Assembly: GCA_023664535.1 (NCBI GenBank)
Contig: JAMPFJ010000018.1
Location: 1 to 62,891, forward strand
Length of the DNA: 62,891 bases
Direction of reading: 5' to 3'
Source: Bacteroidales bacterium
Lineage (GTDB): Bacteria > Bacillota > Clostridia > Lachnospirales > Lachnospiraceae
The notes under the pieces were generated by a model. It was not told where the DNA came from, ran no database searches, and saw only the letters and a list, made by a program, of their open reading frames with translations. Each line of letters opens with the position of its first letter. Positions within the stretch are counted from its first letter, which is position 1. Both the position numbers and the translations under genes were made by a program. Positions 26,832-34,852 of the stretch are shown here, one piece after another.

Positions 26832-27035
26832 ATGGCTGTATCATACAACAGATTATGGAAATTATTAGTGGATAGGAAAATGAGCAAAGCAGATTTGAGA
26901 AAACAGGCTGAAATTGCACCAAATACCATGACTAAACTTCGAAGAGATGAAGAAGTTACGTTGGGCGTGCTGGGAAAGATTTGTAAGACCCTTGATGTGG
27001 ACTATGGCGATATTATGGAGTATGTGAAAGATTAA
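26832..27035 (+). CDS. Small XRE/Cro-type DNA-binding protein
   Basis: The 67-residue protein is a single helix-turn-helix domain: VSYNRLWKLLVDRKMSKADL, then AEIAPNTMTKLRRDE as the recognition part, and LGVLGKICKTLDVDYGDIMEY. This matches the short Cro-type regulators common in Firmicutes. The ATG at 26832 follows GGAGGG; an ATG 21 bases earlier lacks a site. It precedes the AlbA_2 gene by 50 bases and may regulate that pair. Confidence 0.88.
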   Translation: MAVSYNRLWKLLVDRKMSKADLRKQAEIAPNTMTKLRRDEEVTLGVLGKICKTLDVDYGDIMEYVKD

Positions 27036-27085
27036 GTTCAAAATATTGGACGCAAATCGATTTAAAATGATAAGGAGTGTAAATA

Positions 27086-28582
27086 ATGCCTAAGACTTTT
27101 GACCTTTCACAATTTGATGAATACAGAGAAGACAACAGAAGAGAAGTGAAAAAAGCAGAAGGTGGCTTGCCAGTTTCATTGTGGGATACCTATTCTTCCT
27201 TTGCTAACTGCTATGGTGGAGTTATTATTCTGGGTGTCAAAGAAAATAAAGACGGCAGTTGGAGAACTACCGGGCTTCGGAACGCATCGAAGCTTCGTAA
27301 GGAACTTTGGGATAATATGAACAATCTTAAAAAGGTAAGTATTAACCTTCTGTCGGAAGATGATGTTCAGACATATGAAGTTGGTGACAATAAAGATGTA
27401 ATTATGGTTATTTATGTGCCTATGGCAAAGCGTGAGCAGAAGCCGGTGTACATCAATAATGATATTTTCAATGGCACTTTCCGTCGCAATTACGAGGGTG
27501 ATTATCATTGTACCAGACTGCAGGTAAAGACTATGCTTCGCGACCAGACCGAGAGAACTATGGACATGGAAGTGCTTGATAAGGTGCCTATGGAAGATTT
27601 GAATTATGATACTATTCATGGATATCGTAATAGCCATCGTTCATTGAAAGAGGGACATCCTTTTGAACGATTGAACGACCATGAGTATCTGAGAAGTATA
27701 GGCGCGGCTGCAATTTCTGATGAAGATGGACAATTACATCCTACGGTAGCGGGTATGTTGATGTTTGGTGACGAGTACAATATTGTCCGTCATTTCCCTG
27801 AGTATTTCTTGGATTACAGAGAAGAATTAGACCCTACTACACGTTGGAGTGACAGATTGCAGTCCAGTTCTGGTGAATGGTCTGGAAATGTGTGTGATTT
27901 TTATTTCAGAGTTTACAATAAAATCATTAAGGATGTTAAGGTGCCATTCAAAATGTCCGGTGGCGAGCGTGTGGATGATACTCCAGTACATAAGGCACTT
28001 CGTGAAGCATTGGCAAACTGCCTGATTAATGCAGATTATCATGGATTGCGTGGCGTTGTTATTCGTAAAGAACCAGATAAGCTGATTTTTGCAAATCCCG
28101 GATACGTCAGAACCGGTAAAAAGCAGATGCGCCTTGGCGGTGAATCCGACCCACGAAATAAGGCACTTATGAAAATGTTTAATCTTATTAATATTGGCGA
28201 ACGTGCTGGAAGTGGTGTGCCGAATATCTTTAATGTTTGGGAAGATGAAGGCTGGGAAGAACCAGTGATTGAGGAGAGATTTGATCCAGATAGAACGGTA
28301 CTGACGCTTTCTTTCAAAAAAAGCGGCGATAAAAAAGCGGCGATAAAAAGCGGCGATAAAAAAGCGGCGATAAAAAACGGCGATAAAAAAGTGACGAAAA
28401 AAACTCAAATGCAGTATGATAAAATTCTTGCTTTTATGGAAGAAGGAAAGGAATATGGAATTAGGGATTTCTGCAAATTGTTGGGGTTAAAAGAAAGTCG
28501 CACAAAGGATATTTTGAAAGGGATTTCTGATTATATTGAACCAGTTGGAAGGAATCGTGACAGACGTTACAGGAAAAGGTAA
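27086..28582 (+). CDS. AlbA_2 / ATP-binding domain protein (putative transcriptional regulator)
   Basis: The 498-residue protein opens with an AlbA_2 (Schlafen-type) domain, residues 1-150, with FDEYREDNRREVKKAEGGLP and SFANCYGGVIILGVKE. The middle (300-400) has a GHKL-type ATP-binding segment, LREALANCLINADYHG and FANPGYVR...GERAGSGVPNIF. Next is a Lys-rich tandem repeat (SGDKKAAIK units near 412-440), then a C-terminal winged-helix-like region. This family is linked to transcription control and sometimes to phage defence. It forms a pair with the XRE gene. Codon use is more AT-rich than that of its neighbours, suggesting later acquisition. Confidence 0.85.
   Translation: MPKTFDLSQFDEYREDNRREVKKAEGGLPVSLWDTYSSFANCYGGVIILGVKENKDGSWRTTGLRNASKLRKELWDNMNNLKKVSINLLSEDDVQTYEVGDNKDVIMVIYVPMAKREQKPVYINNDIFNGTFRRNYEGDYHCTRLQVKTMLRDQTERTMDMEVLDKVPMEDLNYDTIHGYRNSHRSLKEGHPFERLNDHEYLRSIGAAAISDEDGQLHPTVAGMLMFGDEYNIVRHFPEYFLDYREELDPTTRWSDRLQSSSGEWSGNVCDFYFRVYNKIIKDVKVPFKMSGGERVDDTPVHKALREALANCLINADYHGLRGVVIRKEPDKLIFANPGYVRTGKKQMRLGGESDPRNKALMKMFNLINIGERAGSGVPNIFNVWEDEGWEEPVIEERFDPDRTVLTLSFKKSGDKKAAIKSGDKKAAIKNGDKKVTKKTQMQYDKILAFMEEGKEYGIRDFCKLLGLKESRTKDILKGISDYIEPVGRNRDRRYRKR
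28317..28392 (+). repeat. AGCGGCGATAAAAA-type short tandem repeat in the AlbA_2 gene
   Basis: A run of near-identical AAAGCGGCGAT units encodes alternating SGDKK and AAIK residues. The direct repeat is prone to slippage, so length may vary between strains. Confidence 0.8.
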
Positions 28583-28694
28583 GGAGCTTGAGAAAGGGTT
28601 TACCTTTTAGGACTGGAATAATTGAAGTTTCTTGCGTATTGTTGGCGGGTATGATAAGATGAAGCAGGAATAATAAACAGTGAGGAGAGAGCTT

Positions 28695-29873
28695 ATGCAA
28701 TATCGCAATGACCGCAACGGAAACCCGATTTCCCTTCTTGGCTATGGATGCATGCGTTTTACGAAAAAAGGTGGAAGCATTGACCTTGACAAGGCGGAGA
28801 AAGAAATTATGGAGGCAGTCCGCTTAGGCGTCAACTATTTTGACACCGCTTACATATATGGCGGAAGCGAGGTGGCGCTGGGCGAAATTCTGGCACGCAA
28901 TAATTGCCGCGGGGATATTGCCATAGCGACGAAGCTGCCGCAATATCTGATTAAATCGGAGGCATCTATCGAAAAATATTTTCATGAGCAGTGTGAGCGG
29001 CTTAAAACGGACTATATCGACTATTATCTGATGCATATGCTGACGGATATCGGGGCATGGGAGAAGCTTAAGCGTCTCGGCATTGAAGAATGGATTGACG
29101 GGAAAAAGAAAGAAGGGAAGATACGGAACCTTGGCTTTTCTTTCCATGGGAATACCGAGAAATTTTTGGAGATTCTGAACGCCTATGACTGGGATTTCTG
29201 TCAGATTCAATATAATTATTTGGACGAGCACAGCCAGGCAGGCAGAAAGGGACTGCAGGCGGCAGCCGAAAAAGGTATACCGGTGATTATCATGGAGCCT
29301 CTCCGGGGGGGCAAGCTGGTTGATTTACTGCCGGAGAAAGCAAAAAAACGGATTGCCGGTTATCGGGTGAAACGGACTCCGGCGGAATGGGCGTTTCGCT
29401 GGCTTTATAATCAGCCTGAGGTCACCTGTGTGCTTTCAGGAATGAATACGCTGGAAATGGTTCGGGAAAACTGTGCCGTCGCATCGGACGCTGTGGCAGA
29501 CAGTTTTACCGAGGAGGATTTCGCCCTGATTGAGCAGGTTAAGGAGGAGATTAACCGGAATATGAAGGTTGGATGTACCGGCTGCGGATACTGTATGCCC
29601 TGTCCCAGGGGAATTGATATTCCGACTGCATTCCGCTGTTACAATCAGATGTATACGGAGCATAAACGCTCCGGAAGATTTGAATACCTGCAGTGCCTTG
29701 CGTATAACAAAGACAGAGCAGATATTAAGGAATGCGTAGAGTGCGGAAAGTGTGAGAGCCATTGCCCGCAGCACCTGGAGATTCGCAGGGAGCTGAAAAA
29801 TGCGAGAAAGGCTCTGCTTCCCGTCCATTATAATCTGGTGACAAAGCTTATGCGGCTGTTTAAGTTCTGGTAG
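28695..29873 (+). CDS. Aldo/keto reductase with two ferredoxin-type clusters
   Basis: The 392-residue protein has an aldo/keto reductase barrel (GYGCMRF at the start, NYFDTAYIYGGSE with the catalytic Asp/Tyr, KTDYIDYYLMHM, NLGFSFHG, GMNTLEMVREN) followed by two 4Fe-4S motifs, CTGCGYCMPCP and CVECGKCESHCP. Such proteins are common in anaerobes and are probably ferredoxin-linked reductases of unknown substrate. The ATG at 28695 follows GAGGAGAG; an in-frame start 15 bases earlier falls within the ribosome site. It appears to be a single gene. Confidence 0.92.
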   Translation: MQYRNDRNGNPISLLGYGCMRFTKKGGSIDLDKAEKEIMEAVRLGVNYFDTAYIYGGSEVALGEILARNNCRGDIAIATKLPQYLIKSEASIEKYFHEQCERLKTDYIDYYLMHMLTDIGAWEKLKRLGIEEWIDGKKKEGKIRNLGFSFHGNTEKFLEILNAYDWDFCQIQYNYLDEHSQAGRKGLQAAAEKGIPVIIMEPLRGGKLVDLLPEKAKKRIAGYRVKRTPAEWAFRWLYNQPEVTCVLSGMNTLEMVRENCAVASDAVADSFTEEDFALIEQVKEEINRNMKVGCTGCGYCMPCPRGIDIPTAFRCYNQMYTEHKRSGRFEYLQCLAYNKDRADIKECVECGKCESHCPQHLEIRRELKNARKALLPVHYNLVTKLMRLFKFW

Positions 29874-29913
29874 GGGTATCTCTTATCTGGAATAGTGGTG
29901 TCTTGGAAAATGA

Positions 29914-30042
29914 GATGGAAGAAGAGGACGGGCATGTGGAACAGCGCTGCTGGATTTAGTTATAGTACAGAATAAATTAAATTTAGAAAATCTCATTTTA
30001 AGAGTTGGAGATGGCTCAGCAACCGTGTATAAATTGAAATGA
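29914..30042 (+). pseudogene. Possible remnant of a winged-helix protein tail
   Basis: A 42-codon stretch between stops reads ...GTALLDLVIVQNKLNL and ends LRVGDGSATVYKLK. The ending resembles the C-terminal wing of AlbA_2 or Fic-type regulators (GxGxxTxYxL). There is no start. It may be what is left of a gene deleted next to the AKR gene. Confidence 0.35.
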
Positions 30043-30127
30043 ATCGAGTGATTTATTTGTTTGCACTCGATTATGAAGTGCTATAAACGCTGGAAATATG
30101 AGAAATTGATAATTTGATCGAGTTTCT

Positions 30128-30157
30128 AATCGAGTGCTAATCGATTAGCACTCGATT
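30128..30157. repeat. Perfect 30-bp palindrome
   Basis: AATCGAGTGCTAATC is followed immediately by its exact reverse complement. The core word AATCGAGTG also occurs at 30042 and, inverted, near 30072. It could be a binding site for a dimeric regulator or recombinase, or a cruciform; no T-run follows. Confidence 0.8.
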
Positions 30158-30463
30158 GAAAGACTGATGTTTACATAAATAAATATAAGCTTTGTTAAGC
30201 AATACTATATTAGCATAGGTGGAAATATTATATTGAAGCTTATTAGTTTGTTTAGATGAAATTATATGAATAAGAATATTTACTTCAAGTTAGCTCAAGA
30301 ATAGTCTAAGTTAGTCTAAGATTATTAGTGCAATTCAAAGCCGATTATTTGAAAAATTGAAATAACCAATAGGGTAAAAAGTAATCAGCAAGGAAATAAC
30401 TAAAGTGATTTTTAAGGCGTTCAAAATTAATGTGATACGTGTAATAGATTCAAGTAAAGGATG

Positions 30464-30506
30464 AAAAAGCCCGGATGACCATTTTATAAGGTTTTCCGGC
30501 TTTCTT
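30464..30506 (+). terminator. Rho-independent terminator
   Basis: AAAGCCCGGA...ACC pairs with GGT...TCCGGCTTT around a short AT loop and ends in CTTT. It stands just before the malQ transcription unit. Confidence 0.75.
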
Positions 30507-30576
30507 TATGGCAGGATATGTGATAGCATAGAATAAACAGCTCATAGCTGAAAAATGGTTGATACGGAGGTATGGG

Positions 30577-32076
30577 ATGAATCGAGCCGCAGGTGTGTTA
30601 TTGGCAATTAGCAGTTTGCCGTCAAAATACGGAATAGGATGTTTTTCAAAGGAGGCTTACCGGTTTGTGGACTGGCTTAGCGGGGCAGGGCAGAGCTGCT
30701 GGCAGATACTGCCTCTGGGACCGACGGGATATGGTGATTCTCCCTATCAGTCCTTTTCCACCTATGCCGGAAATCCCTATTTTATCGATTTGGAGGCGCT
30801 GATTGCGGAGGGAGTGTTAACAAAAGAGGAGTGCGACAGCATGGATTTCGGGAAACGTGCCGGGGCAATTAACTATAAAAAACTTTATGAGGGCAGATAC
30901 GTTCTGCTCCGCAGGGCATATGAGAGGAGCAATATCAGCAGGAATGCTGCGTATCAGGCGTTTGTGGAGGAAAATGGATGGTGGCTTCACGACTATGCAC
31001 TTTATATGGCGGTAAAGGGCAGGTTTGGCGGAAAGGCGTGGACAGAATGGGCGGAGGATATCCGGATAAGAAGGGAAAATGCGCTGGATTATTACCGGAG
31101 GGAGCTTTATTTTGATATCGAGTTTCAGCAGTATATGCAGTTTGTGTTTTTTCAGCAGTGGAATGCGTTGAAGGCATATGCGAATGAAAAGGGAATCCGG
31201 ATTATCGGGGATATTCCGATTTATGTGGCAATGGACAGTGCGGATACGTGGGCGCATCCGGAATTATTTTATTTGGACGAGGAAAATATTCCCATAGCCG
31301 TGGCAGGATGCCCGCCGGACGGATTTTCAGCGACGGGTCAATTATGGGGAAATCCATTGTACCGCTGGGATTATCACCGTAAAACCGGATATCAGTGGTG
31401 GATTCGACGTATGGAATACTGTTTTCGTCTGTATGATGTGGTCAGAATCGACCATTTCCGGGGCTTTGACGAATATTTTTCCATTCCTTATGGAGAAGAG
31501 ACGGCGGTAAATGGACACTGGGAAAAGGGACCGGGGATAGAATTATTTCGGAGGATTGAAGAGGCTATCGGCTGGAAACAGGTTATTGCGGAGGATTTAG
31601 GCTATGTGACGGATTCCGTAAGGCAGATGGTGTGGGAGAGCGGATTTCCCGGGATGAAGGTGTTGGAATTTGCCTTTGATTCCAGGGATACAGGCTGCGC
31701 CGGAGATTATCTGCCGCACAATTATCCCGAAAATTCCGTGGCGTATACGGGAACCCATGATAATGAAACCGTAACCGGCTGGATTGCTGCCCTTCCCGAT
31801 GAGGAGCGGAACCTGGTACGGGACTATATGTGTGACTGGCATACGCCGGAAAATAAACTGTATCTTCCGTTTATTGCCTTAATTATGCGGAGCAGGGCGA
31901 AGCTTTGCATCGTACCGATGCAGGACTATCTGGGTTACGGAAATAATGCCCGCATGAATACGCCCTCTACGGTGGGGAAGAATTGGAAGTGGAGGCTAAA
32001 GGGGACGGAGCTGACGGAAAAGCTGCAGGAGCTGCTTATCGGTATGGCGAAACGGTATGACAGGATGGATTGGTAA
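30577..32076 (+). CDS. malQ: 4-alpha-glucanotransferase (amylomaltase)
   Basis: This 499-residue GH77 enzyme moves alpha-1,4-glucan segments between maltodextrins in the cytoplasm. The N terminus RAAGVLLAISSLPSKYGIGCF and LPLGPTGYGDSPYQSFS are classic for the family. The catalytic nucleophile is the Asp in VVRIDHFRGFDEYF, the acid/base Glu in IAEDLGYV, and the third Asp in YTGTHDNETVTGW. The ATG at 30577 follows GGAGG by seven bases. Length is standard. No other maltose genes are adjacent. Confidence 0.96.
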   Translation: MNRAAGVLLAISSLPSKYGIGCFSKEAYRFVDWLSGAGQSCWQILPLGPTGYGDSPYQSFSTYAGNPYFIDLEALIAEGVLTKEECDSMDFGKRAGAINYKKLYEGRYVLLRRAYERSNISRNAAYQAFVEENGWWLHDYALYMAVKGRFGGKAWTEWAEDIRIRRENALDYYRRELYFDIEFQQYMQFVFFQQWNALKAYANEKGIRIIGDIPIYVAMDSADTWAHPELFYLDEENIPIAVAGCPPDGFSATGQLWGNPLYRWDYHRKTGYQWWIRRMEYCFRLYDVVRIDHFRGFDEYFSIPYGEETAVNGHWEKGPGIELFRRIEEAIGWKQVIAEDLGYVTDSVRQMVWESGFPGMKVLEFAFDSRDTGCAGDYLPHNYPENSVAYTGTHDNETVTGWIAALPDEERNLVRDYMCDWHTPENKLYLPFIALIMRSRAKLCIVPMQDYLGYGNNARMNTPSTVGKNWKWRLKGTELTEKLQELLIGMAKRYDRMDW

Positions 32077-32263
32077 AAGACAGCAGAAAATCCGTTTTGC
32101 TGAAATAAAAGAGATGAAAAATAGAAACAACCATGTTATAATGTACCCACAATAAGCAAGCCGTTATGGTGGGATATGGCATGCTGCATGGATGCAGTTT
32201 TTGTCCGGGCGGATTACCATGCTGTACCGGTAAAAGGGGTTGACGGCGGAAATGGAGGAGATT

Positions 32264-32827
32264 ATGCAAAAAGAAAATTTATCTGCGGCAGAGGCATTGC
32301 AGAGGTTAAAGGAAGGAAATCAGCGCTATTTATCTGCGGCAGCCAATCCGGGAGATATATCGCCACAGATTAGGCAGACTACCTGCGACGAGGGACAGAC
32401 GCCGTATGCAATTATTGTAACCTGCTCGGATTCCCGGGTGATTCCCGAGAGTATTTTTATGGCAGGAATCGGTGAATTGTTTGTTATCCGTGTAGCCGGC
32501 AATGTGATGGACAAGCATCAGCTGGGAAGCGTGGAATATGCAGCGGACCATCTCGGAACGAATCTGGTTGTTGTATTAGGGCATGAACATTGCGGCGCTG
32601 TGGGAGCGGCAATGCATGATAATCCGGGCGGATATATCAAATACATAACGGACGAGATTCGCAAGGCGATTGGAGAGGAAAAGGATGAGTTTCGTGCGTG
32701 CTGCTTAAATGTGGAAAGAAGCGTAGCAGCCATTAAGGACAGCCTGGACGTTAAGGAAGACGGGAAGCTGAAGGTATGCGGGGCGTTTTATCATATTGGC
32801 AGCGGTAAGGTTGAATTTCTGGATTGA
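32264..32827 (+). CDS. Beta-class carbonic anhydrase
   Basis: The 187-residue enzyme interconverts CO2 and bicarbonate. Its zinc ligands and active residues are in TCSDSRVIPE (Cys, Asp-Arg pair) and VVLGHEHCGAVGA (His, Cys). The start at 32264 is chosen because GGAGGA lies just before it; alternative in-frame starts at 32240 and 32252 lack a site. It stands alone after malQ with 190 bases between, probably under its own promoter (a TATAAT lies near 32136). Confidence 0.95.
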   Translation: MQKENLSAAEALQRLKEGNQRYLSAAANPGDISPQIRQTTCDEGQTPYAIIVTCSDSRVIPESIFMAGIGELFVIRVAGNVMDKHQLGSVEYAADHLGTNLVVVLGHEHCGAVGAAMHDNPGGYIKYITDEIRKAIGEEKDEFRACCLNVERSVAAIKDSLDVKEDGKLKVCGAFYHIGSGKVEFLD

Positions 32828-32928
32828 TGTGTCGATGGGGCACATTTAAACGCAGGTCCGCAGCTTACGGTTTGTCCCGGCGGCAGAAAGTATGAGCAGC
32901 ACTGATAAAAGCAAGGAGGAAATGATAA

Positions 32929-33294
32929 ATGGAGGATAGGGAACGGCTTCAGCGCGAGGTATTAAAGGAGCTAATCGCATACAGTGATAATCTGATACCG
33001 GCACTTCAGATGATTATTGAGGAAATGCGGGAAGGAGAGCGGGAAGATACGGCGGATTTCCTCAATGAGGTCATTTCCGGAATTAACTGGGAAATAGAGG
33101 TGTACAATCAATGTGCGGCGTTAATTAACGAGAAGAGTAGTTATATTGATAAGAAAGCAATGATTTTTGCCGTTAAGAATCTGGGAAACGTATTGAACGG
33201 CGGGGAAACCCGCCGCATAGCGGACTGCCTGGAAGCGGATTTTCTTCCGTTTCTGAATAAGCTTGCACTGGCATCCCGGATGGTGCTGGAGTAG
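32929..33294 (+). CDS. Hypothetical helical protein
   Basis: A 121-residue, cytoplasmic, mainly helical, acidic protein starting at an ATG behind AAGGAGG. I do not recognise the family. Segments such as LKELIAYSDNLIPALQMI and ETRRIADCLEADFLPFLNKL suggest a four-helix bundle. It faces the FliD-like gene tail-to-tail with a shared terminator. Confidence 0.7.
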   Translation: MEDRERLQREVLKELIAYSDNLIPALQMIIEEMREGEREDTADFLNEVISGINWEIEVYNQCAALINEKSSYIDKKAMIFAVKNLGNVLNGGETRRIADCLEADFLPFLNKLALASRMVLE

Positions 33295-33312
33295 CTGGTG
33301 CACAAAATAAAC

Positions 33313-33370
33313 CAGGGGCTGTTTTGCCGATGAATGAACGGGTTCATCCTCGGCGAAACAGCCCCTTTTA
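33313..33370. terminator. Shared terminator between convergent genes
   Basis: AGGGGCTGTTTTGCCG pairs with CGGCGAAACAGCCCCT through an inner ATGAA/TTCAT stem and is followed by TTTT. It serves the helical protein on the left and the FliD-like gene on the right. Confidence 0.9.
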
Positions 33371-33374
33371 TGCC

Positions 33375-34643
33375 TTATGCGTAATCGTTGAACAGCAGTC
33401 CGGAATATTTGGAAGGATGGTAAGGATTCGGGTAAGCCTTGCCTGTATTGGGATAGGTTACCACAACCTTATCAATATAATCCAGCGGGTTTAATGTCAT
33501 TTTTTCTGTGGTTCGCTTGATATCCCTGCGGAAAGAGGATAATTCTTCGTTAAACAGGGAATGAATCCGGTCGCTGTCAATATCATCTGTCTGTTGCAGA
33601 TAACCGTCTTCGTCTATGGTTATTCCTGCCTCCTGTAACGCTTCCTGATGCCGGCGGCTGATATTGGTGATATCCTTCAATAGCCGGCTGGCTCCCTTTT
33701 GTCCGGCGCCGTTTTTAGCGATATCCACCAGCTGATTATAGGAGGTGATAAAATCGGCTAACCGGTTGGATAATTTATTCTCGTCCGGAACAAGGCGGAC
33801 GGTAACCGGCGCATCATTGGTGGACAGTAAATCAATGTCAATAGAGTGATTCAGTGAAATCCGATTGCTGATGGACTGGTGCAGGGAATCGTTAATATAA
33901 AACTCTGCATTGGACGGCGAGGATTCCACATGTTCAATTCCAAGAGCGGAGGCAATATCATTTTCCAGATAGGTTTCATCAAAGCGGAAAATGGTTTCGT
34001 CATGCTCATCGGTAATCCCCATGGCATCCGAGCGGATGACCAGAGCGCTGGTGCCGTCTGTCCGGTTGCTGCGAATGCTGGCGCGGACGCCAATCTGGTT
34101 ATTGTTGATGGAATTTGCCAGACGGCTTTGTATCGCTAAGTTAGTATCGTTATCGTGTACGGTAAGACCAAAGGTATACTGGTTTCTTCTGACCGTAATA
34201 CCGAAAGAATATTCTCCCGGAGTAAATGAAGCCTCGCCGGATGGCAGATAACTGCCGACATTGACCTGTCCGGTGGCTAAGGATTTTACCTGGATAGATA
34301 ATTCCTCAGGAAGATTCTCTGAAGGGTAATCATTCAGATTGGCAAAAACAACGCTTTCGTTATCGGAAACAGCCATCATTTCTTCCAGTGCGCCGGTATT
34401 GCGGCTGCTTAAGGACTGGCTTTCGGCCTCTAAAGCCATGGCGGCTTCTTTAATTCCAATCGTATATGCCTGTGTCTGACCGGAGAAGGTAAATTTATAA
34501 AACGGCGAAGAAATATTCTGCTTAACCATATTCTGATATACGGTTTTCAAATCGTCTTTTTTATGAGAGTTAAATCTGGCATTACTCTTATGTGAAACAA
34601 TCTGCGTACTGTAATAATTGTAAACGTTGTTCAGATTCAGCAT
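33375..34643 (-). CDS. FliD-like (flagellar cap-like) protein, orphan
   Basis: The 422-residue protein has no signal peptide. The N terminus (MLNLNNVYNYYSTQIV) and a central region with IGVRASIRSNRTDGTSALVIRS, DEHDETIFRFDET and ALGIEHVESSPSNAEFYIND resemble the variable domains of FliD or other hook-associated proteins. The C-terminal part (FITSYNQLVDIAKNGAG...LLKDITNISRRHQEALQEAGITID.DGYL) matches the FliD C-terminal helical domain. No other flagellar gene is in the window. It may be a stand-alone homologue found in some Lachnospiraceae, of unknown role. The ATG follows GGAGGGCG. Confidence 0.65.
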   Translation of the reverse strand: MLNLNNVYNYYSTQIVSHKSNARFNSHKKDDLKTVYQNMVKQNISSPFYKFTFSGQTQAYTIGIKEAAMALEAESQSLSSRNTGALEEMMAVSDNESVVFANLNDYPSENLPEELSIQVKSLATGQVNVGSYLPSGEASFTPGEYSFGITVRRNQYTFGLTVHDNDTNLAIQSRLANSINNNQIGVRASIRSNRTDGTSALVIRSDAMGITDEHDETIFRFDETYLENDIASALGIEHVESSPSNAEFYINDSLHQSISNRISLNHSIDIDLLSTNDAPVTVRLVPDENKLSNRLADFITSYNQLVDIAKNGAGQKGASRLLKDITNISRRHQEALQEAGITIDEDGYLQQTDDIDSDRIHSLFNEELSSFRRDIKRTTEKMTLNPLDYIDKVVVTYPNTGKAYPNPYHPSKYSGLLFNDYA

Positions 34644-34706
34644 ATAATCGCCCTCCTTCCCTGGATGAGTCTGCCTGCTTCGCCCGGCATAATCATATTA
34701 CTGGCG

Positions 34707-34785
34707 GTTTCCGAAGTGAAATCAGAAACCGTATGGTAGAATCATGGGAACAGCCCCAATCCGTTGAGGCTACTTTCCCATGATT
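34707..34785. other. Two adjacent hairpins downstream of the subtilase gene
   Basis: GGTTTC...GAAACC (from about 34707) and AATCATGGGAA...TTCCCATGATT (34740-34785) are inverted repeats in the gap between the FliD-like gene and the end of the subtilase gene. The second stem is strong; a clean T-run is absent on the minus strand. They may act as 3' stabilisers or terminators. Confidence 0.5.
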
Positions 34786-34852
34786 AGATAATAATTAATA
34801 TTATTATAATATAGAAATATGGTAATGTCTAGTAAAAAATTACGAAATTCGG

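Larger units (their letters stand above)
29874..30463. other. Gene-poor AT-rich interval with palindromes
   Basis: About 590 bases without a gene. It holds a possible coding remnant (29914-30042), an interrupted inverted repeat AATCGAGTG...CACTCGATT (about 30042-30080), a perfect 30-base palindrome (30128-30157), and then AT-rich DNA with repeated AGTCTAAG/AGTTAG words near 30290-30330 but no credible frame. Confidence 0.7.
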
